From an uncultured Erysipelotrichaceae bacterium (GTDB taxonomy: Bacteria > Bacillota_I > Bacilli_A > Erysipelotrichales > Erysipelotrichaceae), in assembly GCA_902795905.1 (NCBI GenBank), contig CADBMY010000049.1, forward strand, positions 1 to 5,218: DNA of 5,218 nucleotides. The letters are read 5' to 3'. This document shows positions 1 through 5,218 of this stretch, piece by piece. Made by a program: the position numbers and the translations under genes. The stretch's first letter is position 1. Every line of letters starts with the position of its first letter. The notes under the pieces are model-generated. The model was not told the origin of the DNA. It saw nothing but the letters and a program-made list of their open reading frames with translations, and made no database searches.

Positions 1-429
1 ATCTTCATGTCTGCCAGAGACAAGGAATTTGACCGTATCATCGGTCTTGAAAAGGGCAGTGATGACTACATCACAAAACCGTTCTCACCGAAGGAACTGG
101 TCCTGCGTGTAAACAATATCATCCGGCGTACATACAAGGATGAGAATGCGACCATCACGGTAGACAGTTATGTGATCGATGAAGGGCAGAGAACCGTCAG
201 AGACGGCAGTGAGATGATCGATCTTACAACGAAGGAATTCGAACTGCTGATGCTGTTTGTCAGAAACCGCGGTACGGCCTTTACCAGAGAACAGATCCTC
301 GAGAAGGTATGGGAGACCAATTATTACGGAAATGACAGAGTCGTAGATGATACGATGAGACGTCTGCGGCGGAAAATGCCGAAACTGATGATACATACCA
401 TTTACGGATTCGGATACAGACTGGGGTAA
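1..429 (+). CDS. OmpR/PhoB-family DNA-binding response regulator, 5'-truncated
   Basis: This is the C-terminal part of a two-component response regulator; the gene begins upstream of the window and the frame is open from base 1. The visible part of the receiver domain has the conserved Ser of the MSARD motif (codon 10-12) and the conserved Lys of the DDYITKPF motif (codon 76-78), which switch the conformation after phosphorylation. The phosphoacceptor Asp lies in the missing part. From about base 160 a winged-helix domain follows: LTTKEFELL, then the recognition helix RVVDDTMRRLRRKM (codons 337-378) and the C-terminal hairpin TIYGFGYRL. The first ATG in the window (base 7) is an internal Met in the receiver core, not the start. 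The stop codon directly abuts the start of the sensor kinase gene, so the two are very probably a cognate pair. Target promoters cannot be read from the window. Confidence 0.95.
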   Translation: MFMSARDKEFDRIIGLEKGSDDYITKPFSPKELVLRVNNIIRRTYKDENATITVDSYVIDEGQRTVRDGSEMIDLTTKEFELLMLFVRNRGTAFTREQILEKVWETNYYGNDRVVDDTMRRLRRKMPKLMIHTIYGFGYRLG

Positions 430-1830
430 ATGAAAAGGGTATATCTTTGGGTTAGAGAGCTCAGCTTAACTCAGCAATTGCTGTCGATTGCTATTTTAGC
501 TATAGCCGGATTTACCTTTTTTCTGTCTGTTTTCCTGTCACCTTCGATCGATGCTTTTACCGAGAATGAGATGTTCAGGATCATCCATGCTTCCCAGGAT
601 ACCTATCTGGTATACCTTGAGAAGATCGATGATGTCAGTGATATCCGCGGGGAGATGGTCTACCATACTCTGTATGATGAGCGTGCAGACCGCTTTACCG
701 GTGTTGGAGACATGGTTCCGGATACGATGGTACAGGATGATATCAAGCGTCTGCTCGGCACGGAAGAGGGCATCCTCGGCGATCATGTCATAGAGACCGG
801 CAGAAGACTGTTTGCGCCTACCGCAAAGATACTGTATACAACCGTTGAATATAAACCGGGGACATACCTGATCTCTTATCTGCCTTCAGATTTTGAGAAT
901 GATTTCAGAGCCTCTCTGGTAATCAATGTAGTTAATATCAATGTGATCATTGTTGCGGTTCTGTTTATCTTGCTGATCCTCTGGGTCGTATCTCTGATCA
1001 GACCTCTGTATCAGATCAGGAACTACATTAACAAGATCAAGAATGATGAACCGGCAGTACTGAATATCCGGCGAAGAGATGAGATCGGTGAGGTGGCTTC
1101 TGCGCTTACAGACATGCAGGCGGAACTGCAGAAACAGCAGCAGTCACGTCAGGAGATGATCCAGAATATCTCTCATGACCTGAAGACACCGATCGCAACG
1201 ATCAAGAGTTACAGCGAAAGTATTAAAGACGGTGTATATCCATACGGTACACTGAATAAGTCGATCGATGTGATCATCGAACATGCGGACAGACTGGAGA
1301 AGAAAGTACGCAGTCTGATCACCCTGAACAAGATGGAATATCTCCTCGATGAACTTCCGGAAGGGGATAATCTGAATATGAACCAGCTGATCGATAAGGT
1401 CCTGCTGTCACTGAGTGTGATCCGTCCCGAGATCACGTTCCAGCGAGAACTGGATGATAATGTCTGTTTCCACGGTGATGAGGAACCATGGCGTATCGTC
1501 ATAGAGAATCTGATCGACAATGCCCTGCGTTATGCCCATACCATGATCCGTATCGTTCTGCATGAAGGCGAACTGAAGGTCATCAACGACGGCAGTCAGA
1601 TCGACGAGGAACATCTGGCATCACTGTTCAGACCGTACGAGAAAGGCAGTGACGGTAAATTCGGACTTGGCCTTTCCATCGTCTGGAAGGTCGCAACAAC
1701 ATACGGATACAGGGTAGAGGCAGAGAATCTGCAGAATGGTGTATCGTTCCGTGTATGGAGAGAGATCACCAAAAAGGATAAGAAGAATAAGGAACGGGAA
1801 AAGAAAGGCAGTACACGCAGGAAGAAATGA
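430..1830 (+). CDS. membrane sensor histidine kinase (HAMP-HisKA-HATPase)
   Basis: This 466-residue kinase should autophosphorylate on His and pass the phosphate to the response regulator encoded just upstream. Order: TM1 about residues 17-36; an extracytoplasmic sensor region about 40-162 with no recognised fold; TM2 about 164-189; a HAMP linker about 190-235 with P192 and a DEIG motif at 217-220; HisKA with phosphoacceptor H249 in NISHDLKTP; then the ATPase domain with N-box N360 and N364 (ENLIDNALRYA), a G1-like box INDGSQI (N386, D387, G388) and a G2 box GKFGLGLSIV (409-418). The G1 box has Asn where the classical DxGxG has its first Asp and Gln at its last Gly, a variation I believe is tolerated in Bacillota kinases. 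The last 19 residues are very basic (12 Lys/Arg) and follow the catalytic domain. The start directly follows the regulator stop; upstream GGGG (423-426) is a weak ribosome site, which suggests coupling. The ligand is unknown. Confidence 0.95.
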   Translation: MKRVYLWVRELSLTQQLLSIAILAIAGFTFFLSVFLSPSIDAFTENEMFRIIHASQDTYLVYLEKIDDVSDIRGEMVYHTLYDERADRFTGVGDMVPDTMVQDDIKRLLGTEEGILGDHVIETGRRLFAPTAKILYTTVEYKPGTYLISYLPSDFENDFRASLVINVVNINVIIVAVLFILLILWVVSLIRPLYQIRNYINKIKNDEPAVLNIRRRDEIGEVASALTDMQAELQKQQQSRQEMIQNISHDLKTPIATIKSYSESIKDGVYPYGTLNKSIDVIIEHADRLEKKVRSLITLNKMEYLLDELPEGDNLNMNQLIDKVLLSLSVIRPEITFQRELDDNVCFHGDEEPWRIVIENLIDNALRYAHTMIRIVLHEGELKVINDGSQIDEEHLASLFRPYEKGSDGKFGLGLSIVWKVATTYGYRVEAENLQNGVSFRVWREITKKDKKNKEREKKGSTRRKK

Positions 1831-2588
1831 CAGAATACAGGGAATTCCACGGAGTCAGAACAGCATACAGACACAGCGGTGCCGGCAGAGATGTCGTGCT
1901 GCTTCACGGATGGGGACAGAAGATGATCATGATGTCTGCTGTGGAGAAGCATCTCTCGGATCGCTTTTCGGTATGGAATCTGGATTTTCCCGGTTTTGGT
2001 GAGAGTGATGAACCGCCGTCTGCCTGGTCTGTAGAAGAGTATATGCACTTTCTGGAAGACTTTATTATGGAGAATCAGATCAGGGAACCGATCTTTATCG
2101 GGCATTCCTTCGGCTGCCGGGCAGCGATCCGGTATGCGGCTGTACATCATGATGTCCGCAAGATGTGCCTGACCGGAGCGGCAGGGATCCGTCCTCCGCA
2201 TGGGGCAGCCTGGCATCTGCGTACAGGCAGTTATAAAGCAGCCCGCTGGGTCCTTGAGAAGACAGGACAGGGAAAACTTCTTGAAGAACTGAAGAGAAAA
2301 CGGGGTTCGGAAGATTACCGGAATGTTACGGGTGTAATGAGAGAGACATTTGTCAAAGTAGTGAATGATGATGTCAGTCCCATCCTGAAGGATGTTGTCT
2401 GCCCGGTACTTCTGGTATTTGGTGAGAATGATGAGGCAGCACCTCTCTGGATGGGAAAACAGATGGAGAGGGATATGCCGGACGCTGCTCTGGTCATCTT
2501 TGAGAATGATGATCACTGGGCATACTGGCATCAGGCAGAAAGATTTAACCGTGTGCTTGATGCATTTCTGAAGGAGGATGAGCGATGA
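1827..2588 (+). CDS. alpha/beta hydrolase
   Basis: This 253-residue protein is an alpha/beta-fold serine hydrolase of the usual length for single-domain members. The catalytic elements are all visible: oxyanion motif HGWG (27-30), DFPGFGESD (53-61), nucleophile elbow GHSFG with S94, the acid D202 in the GENDEAAP segment after strand 7, and H230 in NDDHW. A helical cap segment lies about residues 120-185. There is no signal peptide or membrane helix, so it is probably cytoplasmic. Its ATG overlaps the kinase stop by four bases (ATGA), and an AGGAAG sequence lies just upstream. It is coupled in the same way to the membrane Mur ligase downstream, so an envelope-related role is a reasonable inference. 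The fold covers esterases, lipases, C-C hydrolases and others, and the substrate cannot be named from these motifs. Confidence 0.92.
   Translation: MTEYREFHGVRTAYRHSGAGRDVVLLHGWGQKMIMMSAVEKHLSDRFSVWNLDFPGFGESDEPPSAWSVEEYMHFLEDFIMENQIREPIFIGHSFGCRAAIRYAAVHHDVRKMCLTGAAGIRPPHGAAWHLRTGSYKAARWVLEKTGQGKLLEELKRKRGSEDYRNVTGVMRETFVKVVNDDVSPILKDVVCPVLLVFGENDEAAPLWMGKQMERDMPDAALVIFENDDHWAYWHQAERFNRVLDAFLKEDER
2571..2577 (+). promoter_or_regulatory. strong ribosome binding site for the Mur ligase-like gene
   Basis: AAGGAGG is a near-perfect Shine-Dalgarno sequence, seven bases before the ATG at 2585. It lies inside the end of the hydrolase gene and supports the start at 2585, which overlaps the hydrolase stop as ATGA. 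It is the best ribosome site in the window, so this gene may be translated efficiently on its own as well as by coupling. Confidence 0.8.
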
Positions 2589-4159
2589 TAGCGGTATTGA
2601 TCACGGCACTGCTGCTCAACAGTATCGTGCCCGCCAGGCATGCGCTGCATATGTTTCAGCAGAACAGATACGAATTCGGCAGATATACCGGGTGGCTTCG
2701 TGAACACCCTGCAGTCGTACTGAAAAGCTCGCTGCGGCAGATCCTTGTACTGATCATCTGTGTCATCCTGTCGGTGATGAATATCGCAGATGCCCGGTAT
2801 CTGGCAATCGGCGCTCTCTGTATTCTGGCGGTATGGGAGATTCTGCAGGAGACAAGGACAAAGTACATCAAACCGCTGGTACTGACGGACAGGGTGAAAA
2901 GACAGATCGCTGTACTGATCGTGCTGTCGGTTCTGATCTATGTGATCCTGCTGAATGCGGTAAAGGAGACATGGATCCTCTGGCTCTGCATGTTTATCTC
3001 CGGTATCGGTATCTGGCTGCTGATCTATCCGATGGCTGCGCTGACATTGCCGATCGAGAACGCGGTGAAACAGTGGTATCTGAATGATGCGAAGAAGATC
3101 CTGCGCTCACATACCGGTCTGATCATCGTCGGCATCACCGGCAGTTACGGAAAGACTTCGACAAAGAATATCATTCAGTCCGTGCTCTCTGAACGCTTTG
3201 ATTCACTGATGACACCGGCATCCTACAATACACCGATGGGTATTACCCGTACGGTGAGAGAGCATCTTAAGCCCATCCATCAGGTATTTGTCTGTGAGAT
3301 GGGTGCCGACCATGTTGGTGATATTACGGAACTGATGGAGTTTGTCAGACCGCAGATCGGTATTGTGACTTCGATCGGTCCTCAGCATCTGCTTACATTC
3401 GGCTCACAGGAGAATATCACCCGTGAAAAGATGCAGGAGATCGAACTGCTTCCGGCAGACGGATGCGGGATACTGAACTATGATAATGACCTGATACGTA
3501 ATTATCAGGTAAAGAATCCTGTGAAGATCATCAGCTACGGCATTCGCTGTAAAGAAGCAGATTACCGTGCAGAGGATATCGTCTACAGTGCCCATGGTTC
3601 CTCATTTATACTTGTTCATGGTGAAGAGAGATATCCGATGGAGACAAAGCTTCTCGGTGAGCTGAATATCCTCAATATCCTCTCGGCGATCGCCTGTGCA
3701 AGATATCTGCAGGTTCCCTGGCCGGTCATTACCAGGGCGGTAAAGACGACACCGCAGGTTGAACACCGTCTGGAAGTGAAGAGGATCAACGGCAGAGTGT
3801 TCATTGATGATGCCTTTAATGCCAATCCCAGCGGTTCCCGGATGGCTCTGGATGTACTGAGCAGAATGCCGGGAAGACGGATCATTGTCACTCCCGGAAT
3901 GATCGATCTCGGTGAGATCCAGGACAAGATGAACCGTGAGTTTGGCGCCTATATGAAAGACCGCTGTGATGAGGTCATCCTAGTTGGTGAACATCAGGTA
4001 CAGCCGATCTATCAAGGCCTGCAGGAGAGCGGCTATGATATGAATAACGTCATGGTGAAAGATACGGTACAGGAGGCTTTTGCGCATCTATGGCAGACCA
4101 CTGACGGAAGCGAAACGATACTGCTGGAAAACGATCTGCCGGATGCGTTCAATCACTGA
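2585..4159 (+). CDS. membrane-anchored Mur ligase family protein (MurF-like)
   Basis: This 524-residue protein joins a multi-pass membrane region to an ATP-dependent Mur ligase. Hydrophobic segments lie about residues 1-15, 50-68, 70-86, 108-124 and 130-152. The ligase follows: P-loop GITGSYGKTSTK (183-194, K190), NTPMGITRTV (215-224), EMGADHVGDI with the probable Mg-binding E238, SIGPQHLLTFGS with H268, a Lys at 282 at the place of the usual carbamylated Lys, NILNILSAIACA, then the C-terminal domain with HRLEV (R395), DDAFNANPSGS (408-418), PGMIDLGE (437-444) and a terminal LLENDLPD. The middle and C-terminal domains resemble MurF, but the N-terminal UDP-MurNAc-binding domain of MurF is absent and the membrane region sits in its place. 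Classical MurF adds D-Ala-D-Ala to UDP-MurNAc-tripeptide; this protein could instead act on a lipid-linked precursor (inference). Automatic annotation as the essential MurF would be doubtful. Confidence 0.9.
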   Translation: MIAVLITALLLNSIVPARHALHMFQQNRYEFGRYTGWLREHPAVVLKSSLRQILVLIICVILSVMNIADARYLAIGALCILAVWEILQETRTKYIKPLVLTDRVKRQIAVLIVLSVLIYVILLNAVKETWILWLCMFISGIGIWLLIYPMAALTLPIENAVKQWYLNDAKKILRSHTGLIIVGITGSYGKTSTKNIIQSVLSERFDSLMTPASYNTPMGITRTVREHLKPIHQVFVCEMGADHVGDITELMEFVRPQIGIVTSIGPQHLLTFGSQENITREKMQEIELLPADGCGILNYDNDLIRNYQVKNPVKIISYGIRCKEADYRAEDIVYSAHGSSFILVHGEERYPMETKLLGELNILNILSAIACARYLQVPWPVITRAVKTTPQVEHRLEVKRINGRVFIDDAFNANPSGSRMALDVLSRMPGRRIIVTPGMIDLGEIQDKMNREFGAYMKDRCDEVILVGEHQVQPIYQGLQESGYDMNNVMVKDTVQEAFAHLWQTTDGSETILLENDLPDAFNH

Positions 4160-5073
4160 TGAAGAAGAAATGGGCTGTGATCTCGACATGGAAGATGTCT
4201 CTGCAGGGGAATGCCAGAGCCGCAGATCTGCTGCAGAGCGGCAGTACAGCAGCCGAAGCGATCCTGAGCGGCATACACTGTATCGAGGATGAACCGTCCT
4301 ATCAATCGGTAGGATACGGGGGACTTCCCGACAGGAACGGACGCGTGCTGACGGATGCCGGTTTCATGGACGGAGATACGCTTTCCTATGGGGCTGTAGG
4401 GGCTCTTGAGGGCTTCCGCTCACCGGCGGATATTGCCTGCAGTCTTGCGAAAAGAAGTGCCAATAATTTCCTTGCGGGGCCAGGAGCTGCCGAATATGCA
4501 GAGTCTCACGGCTTTGAGAAGCGCAATAATCTGACACCGGAGAGTTATGCAAAGTATCTGGAAGAGAAAGATAAGCGTGAGCATCTGAAGGCATATCAGG
4601 AACATGATACAGTCTGTTTCATCGGTCTTGACAGCCATGGGACGATTGCTGTATCAACATCCACTTCCGGGTTATTCCTGAAAGAGAACGGCAGACTCGG
4701 GGATACACCGATGGTCGGCTGCGGGTTCTATGCCGACAGTAAGAAGGGCGGGGCAGCCTGTACAGGCTTTGGCGAAGAGATTGCCAAGGGAGTACTTGCC
4801 TACCGGGTCACGCAGCTGATGGCAGATGGTCATTCAGCCATGGATGCGGCACAGAAAGCTGTAGATGAACTGACGGCAGAACTGACCGAAAGAAAAGGCA
4901 GCTGCGAACAGCTGTGCCTGATCTGTATGGATAAGAACGGAAACTTCGGTGCCGGTGCCAATTCACCGTTTCCGTTTGTCTATACCTGTGAAGGGGAAGA
5001 ACCTGTATTATATCTGATCGAACCGGGAAGAGGTCTGCGTCAGGTAAGACCGGAAGACATTACGATAGATTAA
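4159..5073 (+). CDS. glycosylasparaginase-type N(4)-(beta-N-acetylglucosaminyl)-L-asparaginase
   Basis: This 304-residue protein belongs to the Ntn-hydrolase asparaginase-2/glycosylasparaginase family, which self-cleaves before a Thr and then hydrolyses the GlcNAc-Asn amide bond or related aspartyl amides. The autocleavage site is HD|TVCFIGLD, giving nucleophile T151 on the beta chain. Other residues match the characterised flavobacterial enzyme nearly one for one: W11 in STWK, T169 in STSG, R179 and D182 in GRLGD, and T202-G203 in CTGFGE. The alpha chain has VGYGGLPD (51-58) and FMDG (69-72). No signal peptide is visible, unlike the secreted flavobacterial enzyme, so it is probably cytoplasmic and would act on imported glyco-asparagine or wall-derived compounds (inference). 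The start overlaps the Mur ligase stop by one base (TGATG); no good Shine-Dalgarno site precedes it, so translation probably depends on reinitiation. The W11 motif near the N-terminus supports this start. Confidence 0.92.
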   Translation: MKKKWAVISTWKMSLQGNARAADLLQSGSTAAEAILSGIHCIEDEPSYQSVGYGGLPDRNGRVLTDAGFMDGDTLSYGAVGALEGFRSPADIACSLAKRSANNFLAGPGAAEYAESHGFEKRNNLTPESYAKYLEEKDKREHLKAYQEHDTVCFIGLDSHGTIAVSTSTSGLFLKENGRLGDTPMVGCGFYADSKKGGAACTGFGEEIAKGVLAYRVTQLMADGHSAMDAAQKAVDELTAELTERKGSCEQLCLICMDKNGNFGAGANSPFPFVYTCEGEEPVLYLIEPGRGLRQVRPEDITID

Positions 5074-5100
5074 AAAATCAGAGGATGACCTCTGATTTTT
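5073..5100. terminator. bidirectional intrinsic terminator
   Basis: A perfect 12-bp inverted repeat (AAAAATCAGAGG at 5073-5084, CCTCTGATTTTT at 5089-5100) encloses a four-base loop ATGA. The top strand ends in five T and the bottom strand likewise ends in a U-tract from the A run at 5072-5077, so it can stop transcripts from both sides. It overlaps the stop codon of the glycosylasparaginase gene and lies five bases beyond the end of the convergent transporter gene, which fits a shared terminator for both. Confidence 0.9.
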
Positions 5101-5105
5101 ATGTA

Positions 5106-5218
5106 TTACTTATCTTCAGGATGCTTGGGAAGATAATTGTCGTAGTAATCTGCTTTGGACTGATTGATCTTATCGGTCAGGAAGAACAGAGCAATAATGT
5201 TGGGAATGACCATCAGTG
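5106..5218 (-). CDS. sodium:alanine (AGCS) family symporter, C-terminal end only
   Basis: Reading the minus strand from the window edge gives 36 codons and a TAA stop (plus-strand 5106-5108). The peptide starts LMVIPNIIALFFL and ends in a hydrophilic tail rich in Tyr, Asp and Lys (ending HPEDK). The motif of Met-x-Ile-Pro-Asn followed by a hydrophobic helix is typical of the last membrane segment of alanine or glycine:cation symporters (AGCS, e.g. AlsT-like), after which a short cytoplasmic tail is usual. Only the end is visible, so the family call rests on this short motif; another sodium symporter family is possible. The gene is convergent with the operon and shares its terminator, and nothing links it functionally to the other genes. 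Confidence 0.7.
   Translation of the reverse strand, partial: LMVIPNIIALFFLTDKINQSKADYYDNYLPKHPEDK

Noticed and set aside
7..9. ATG at base 7 as the start of the response regulator.
   Set aside because: The Met sits inside the receiver core just before the conserved Ser; the frame is open to the window edge and half the receiver domain would be missing.
1736..2002. Plus-strand open frame bridging the kinase/hydrolase junction.
   Set aside because: It overlaps both genes in another frame and has an Arg-rich, domain-free translation. The ATGA junction explains the region fully.
1596..2531. A 311-codon minus-strand open frame opposite the kinase end and the hydrolase.
   Set aside because: It lies antisense to two genes with complete motifs, its translation is rich in Cys, His, Ser and Pro with no recognisable domain, and no ribosome site or neighbour supports it. 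It is a shadow of the plus-strand codon bias.
3616..3927. Minus-strand open frame within the Mur ligase gene.
   Set aside because: It is antisense to the conserved C-terminal motifs of the ligase and has no recognisable protein features.
1..5073. A glycopeptide-resistance (Van-type) cluster, because a VanRS-like pair stands next to a Mur ligase.
   Set aside because: No VanH dehydrogenase, VanA-type ligase or VanX/VanY peptidase is present in the window; the resemblance is limited to general OmpR/HisKA features.
430..5218. Search for CRISPR repeats, tRNA genes, insertion sequences, riboswitches and internal promoters.
   Set aside because: Coding sequence is continuous to 5073; no spaced direct repeats, transposase, tRNA-like fold or convincing -35/-10 pair was seen. 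Recurrent GGCAGT and GATCAT words reflect codon preference (Gly-Ser, Ile-Ile).

Overview
The window carries the 3' part of a tightly packed plus-strand operon (positions 1 to about 5100), closed by a clear intrinsic terminator, with the tail of a convergent minus-strand transporter gene at the right edge. Roughly balanced base composition, Shine-Dalgarno sites of the AAGGAGG type, a VanS/PhoR-style two-component system and a membrane-anchored Mur ligase suggest a Bacillota (Firmicutes) anaerobe, perhaps a gut-associated clostridial or erysipelotrichial lineage. That placement is inference; no rRNA or taxonomic marker is present.

Layout: (1) 1-429, C-terminal part of an OmpR-family response regulator; (2) 430-1830, its partner sensor histidine kinase with two membrane segments; (3) 1827-2588, an alpha/beta hydrolase with a complete Ser-Asp-His triad; (4) 2585-4159, a Mur ligase-like protein whose N-terminus is a multi-pass membrane region instead of the usual UDP-substrate domain; (5) 4159-5073, a glycosylasparaginase-type Ntn hydrolase with its catalytic residues intact and no visible signal peptide; (6) 5073-5100, a perfect 12-bp hairpin with A- and T-tracts that can end transcription from both sides; (7) 5106-5218, minus strand, C-terminus of a sodium:alanine (AGCS) type symporter.

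All four plus-strand junctions are abutting or overlapping (TAA/ATG, ATGA, ATGA, TGATG), so the five genes are probably co-transcribed and translationally coupled. A sensor pair is thus joined to a hydrolase, a membrane-bound Mur ligase and an amidohydrolase. The most natural reading is an envelope-sensing module acting on peptidoglycan precursors or wall-derived compounds, but the substrates of the three enzymes cannot be read from the sequence. No mobile elements, CRISPR arrays, RNA genes or large non-coding stretches are present; the only non-coding DNA is the approximately 32 bases between the convergent genes.
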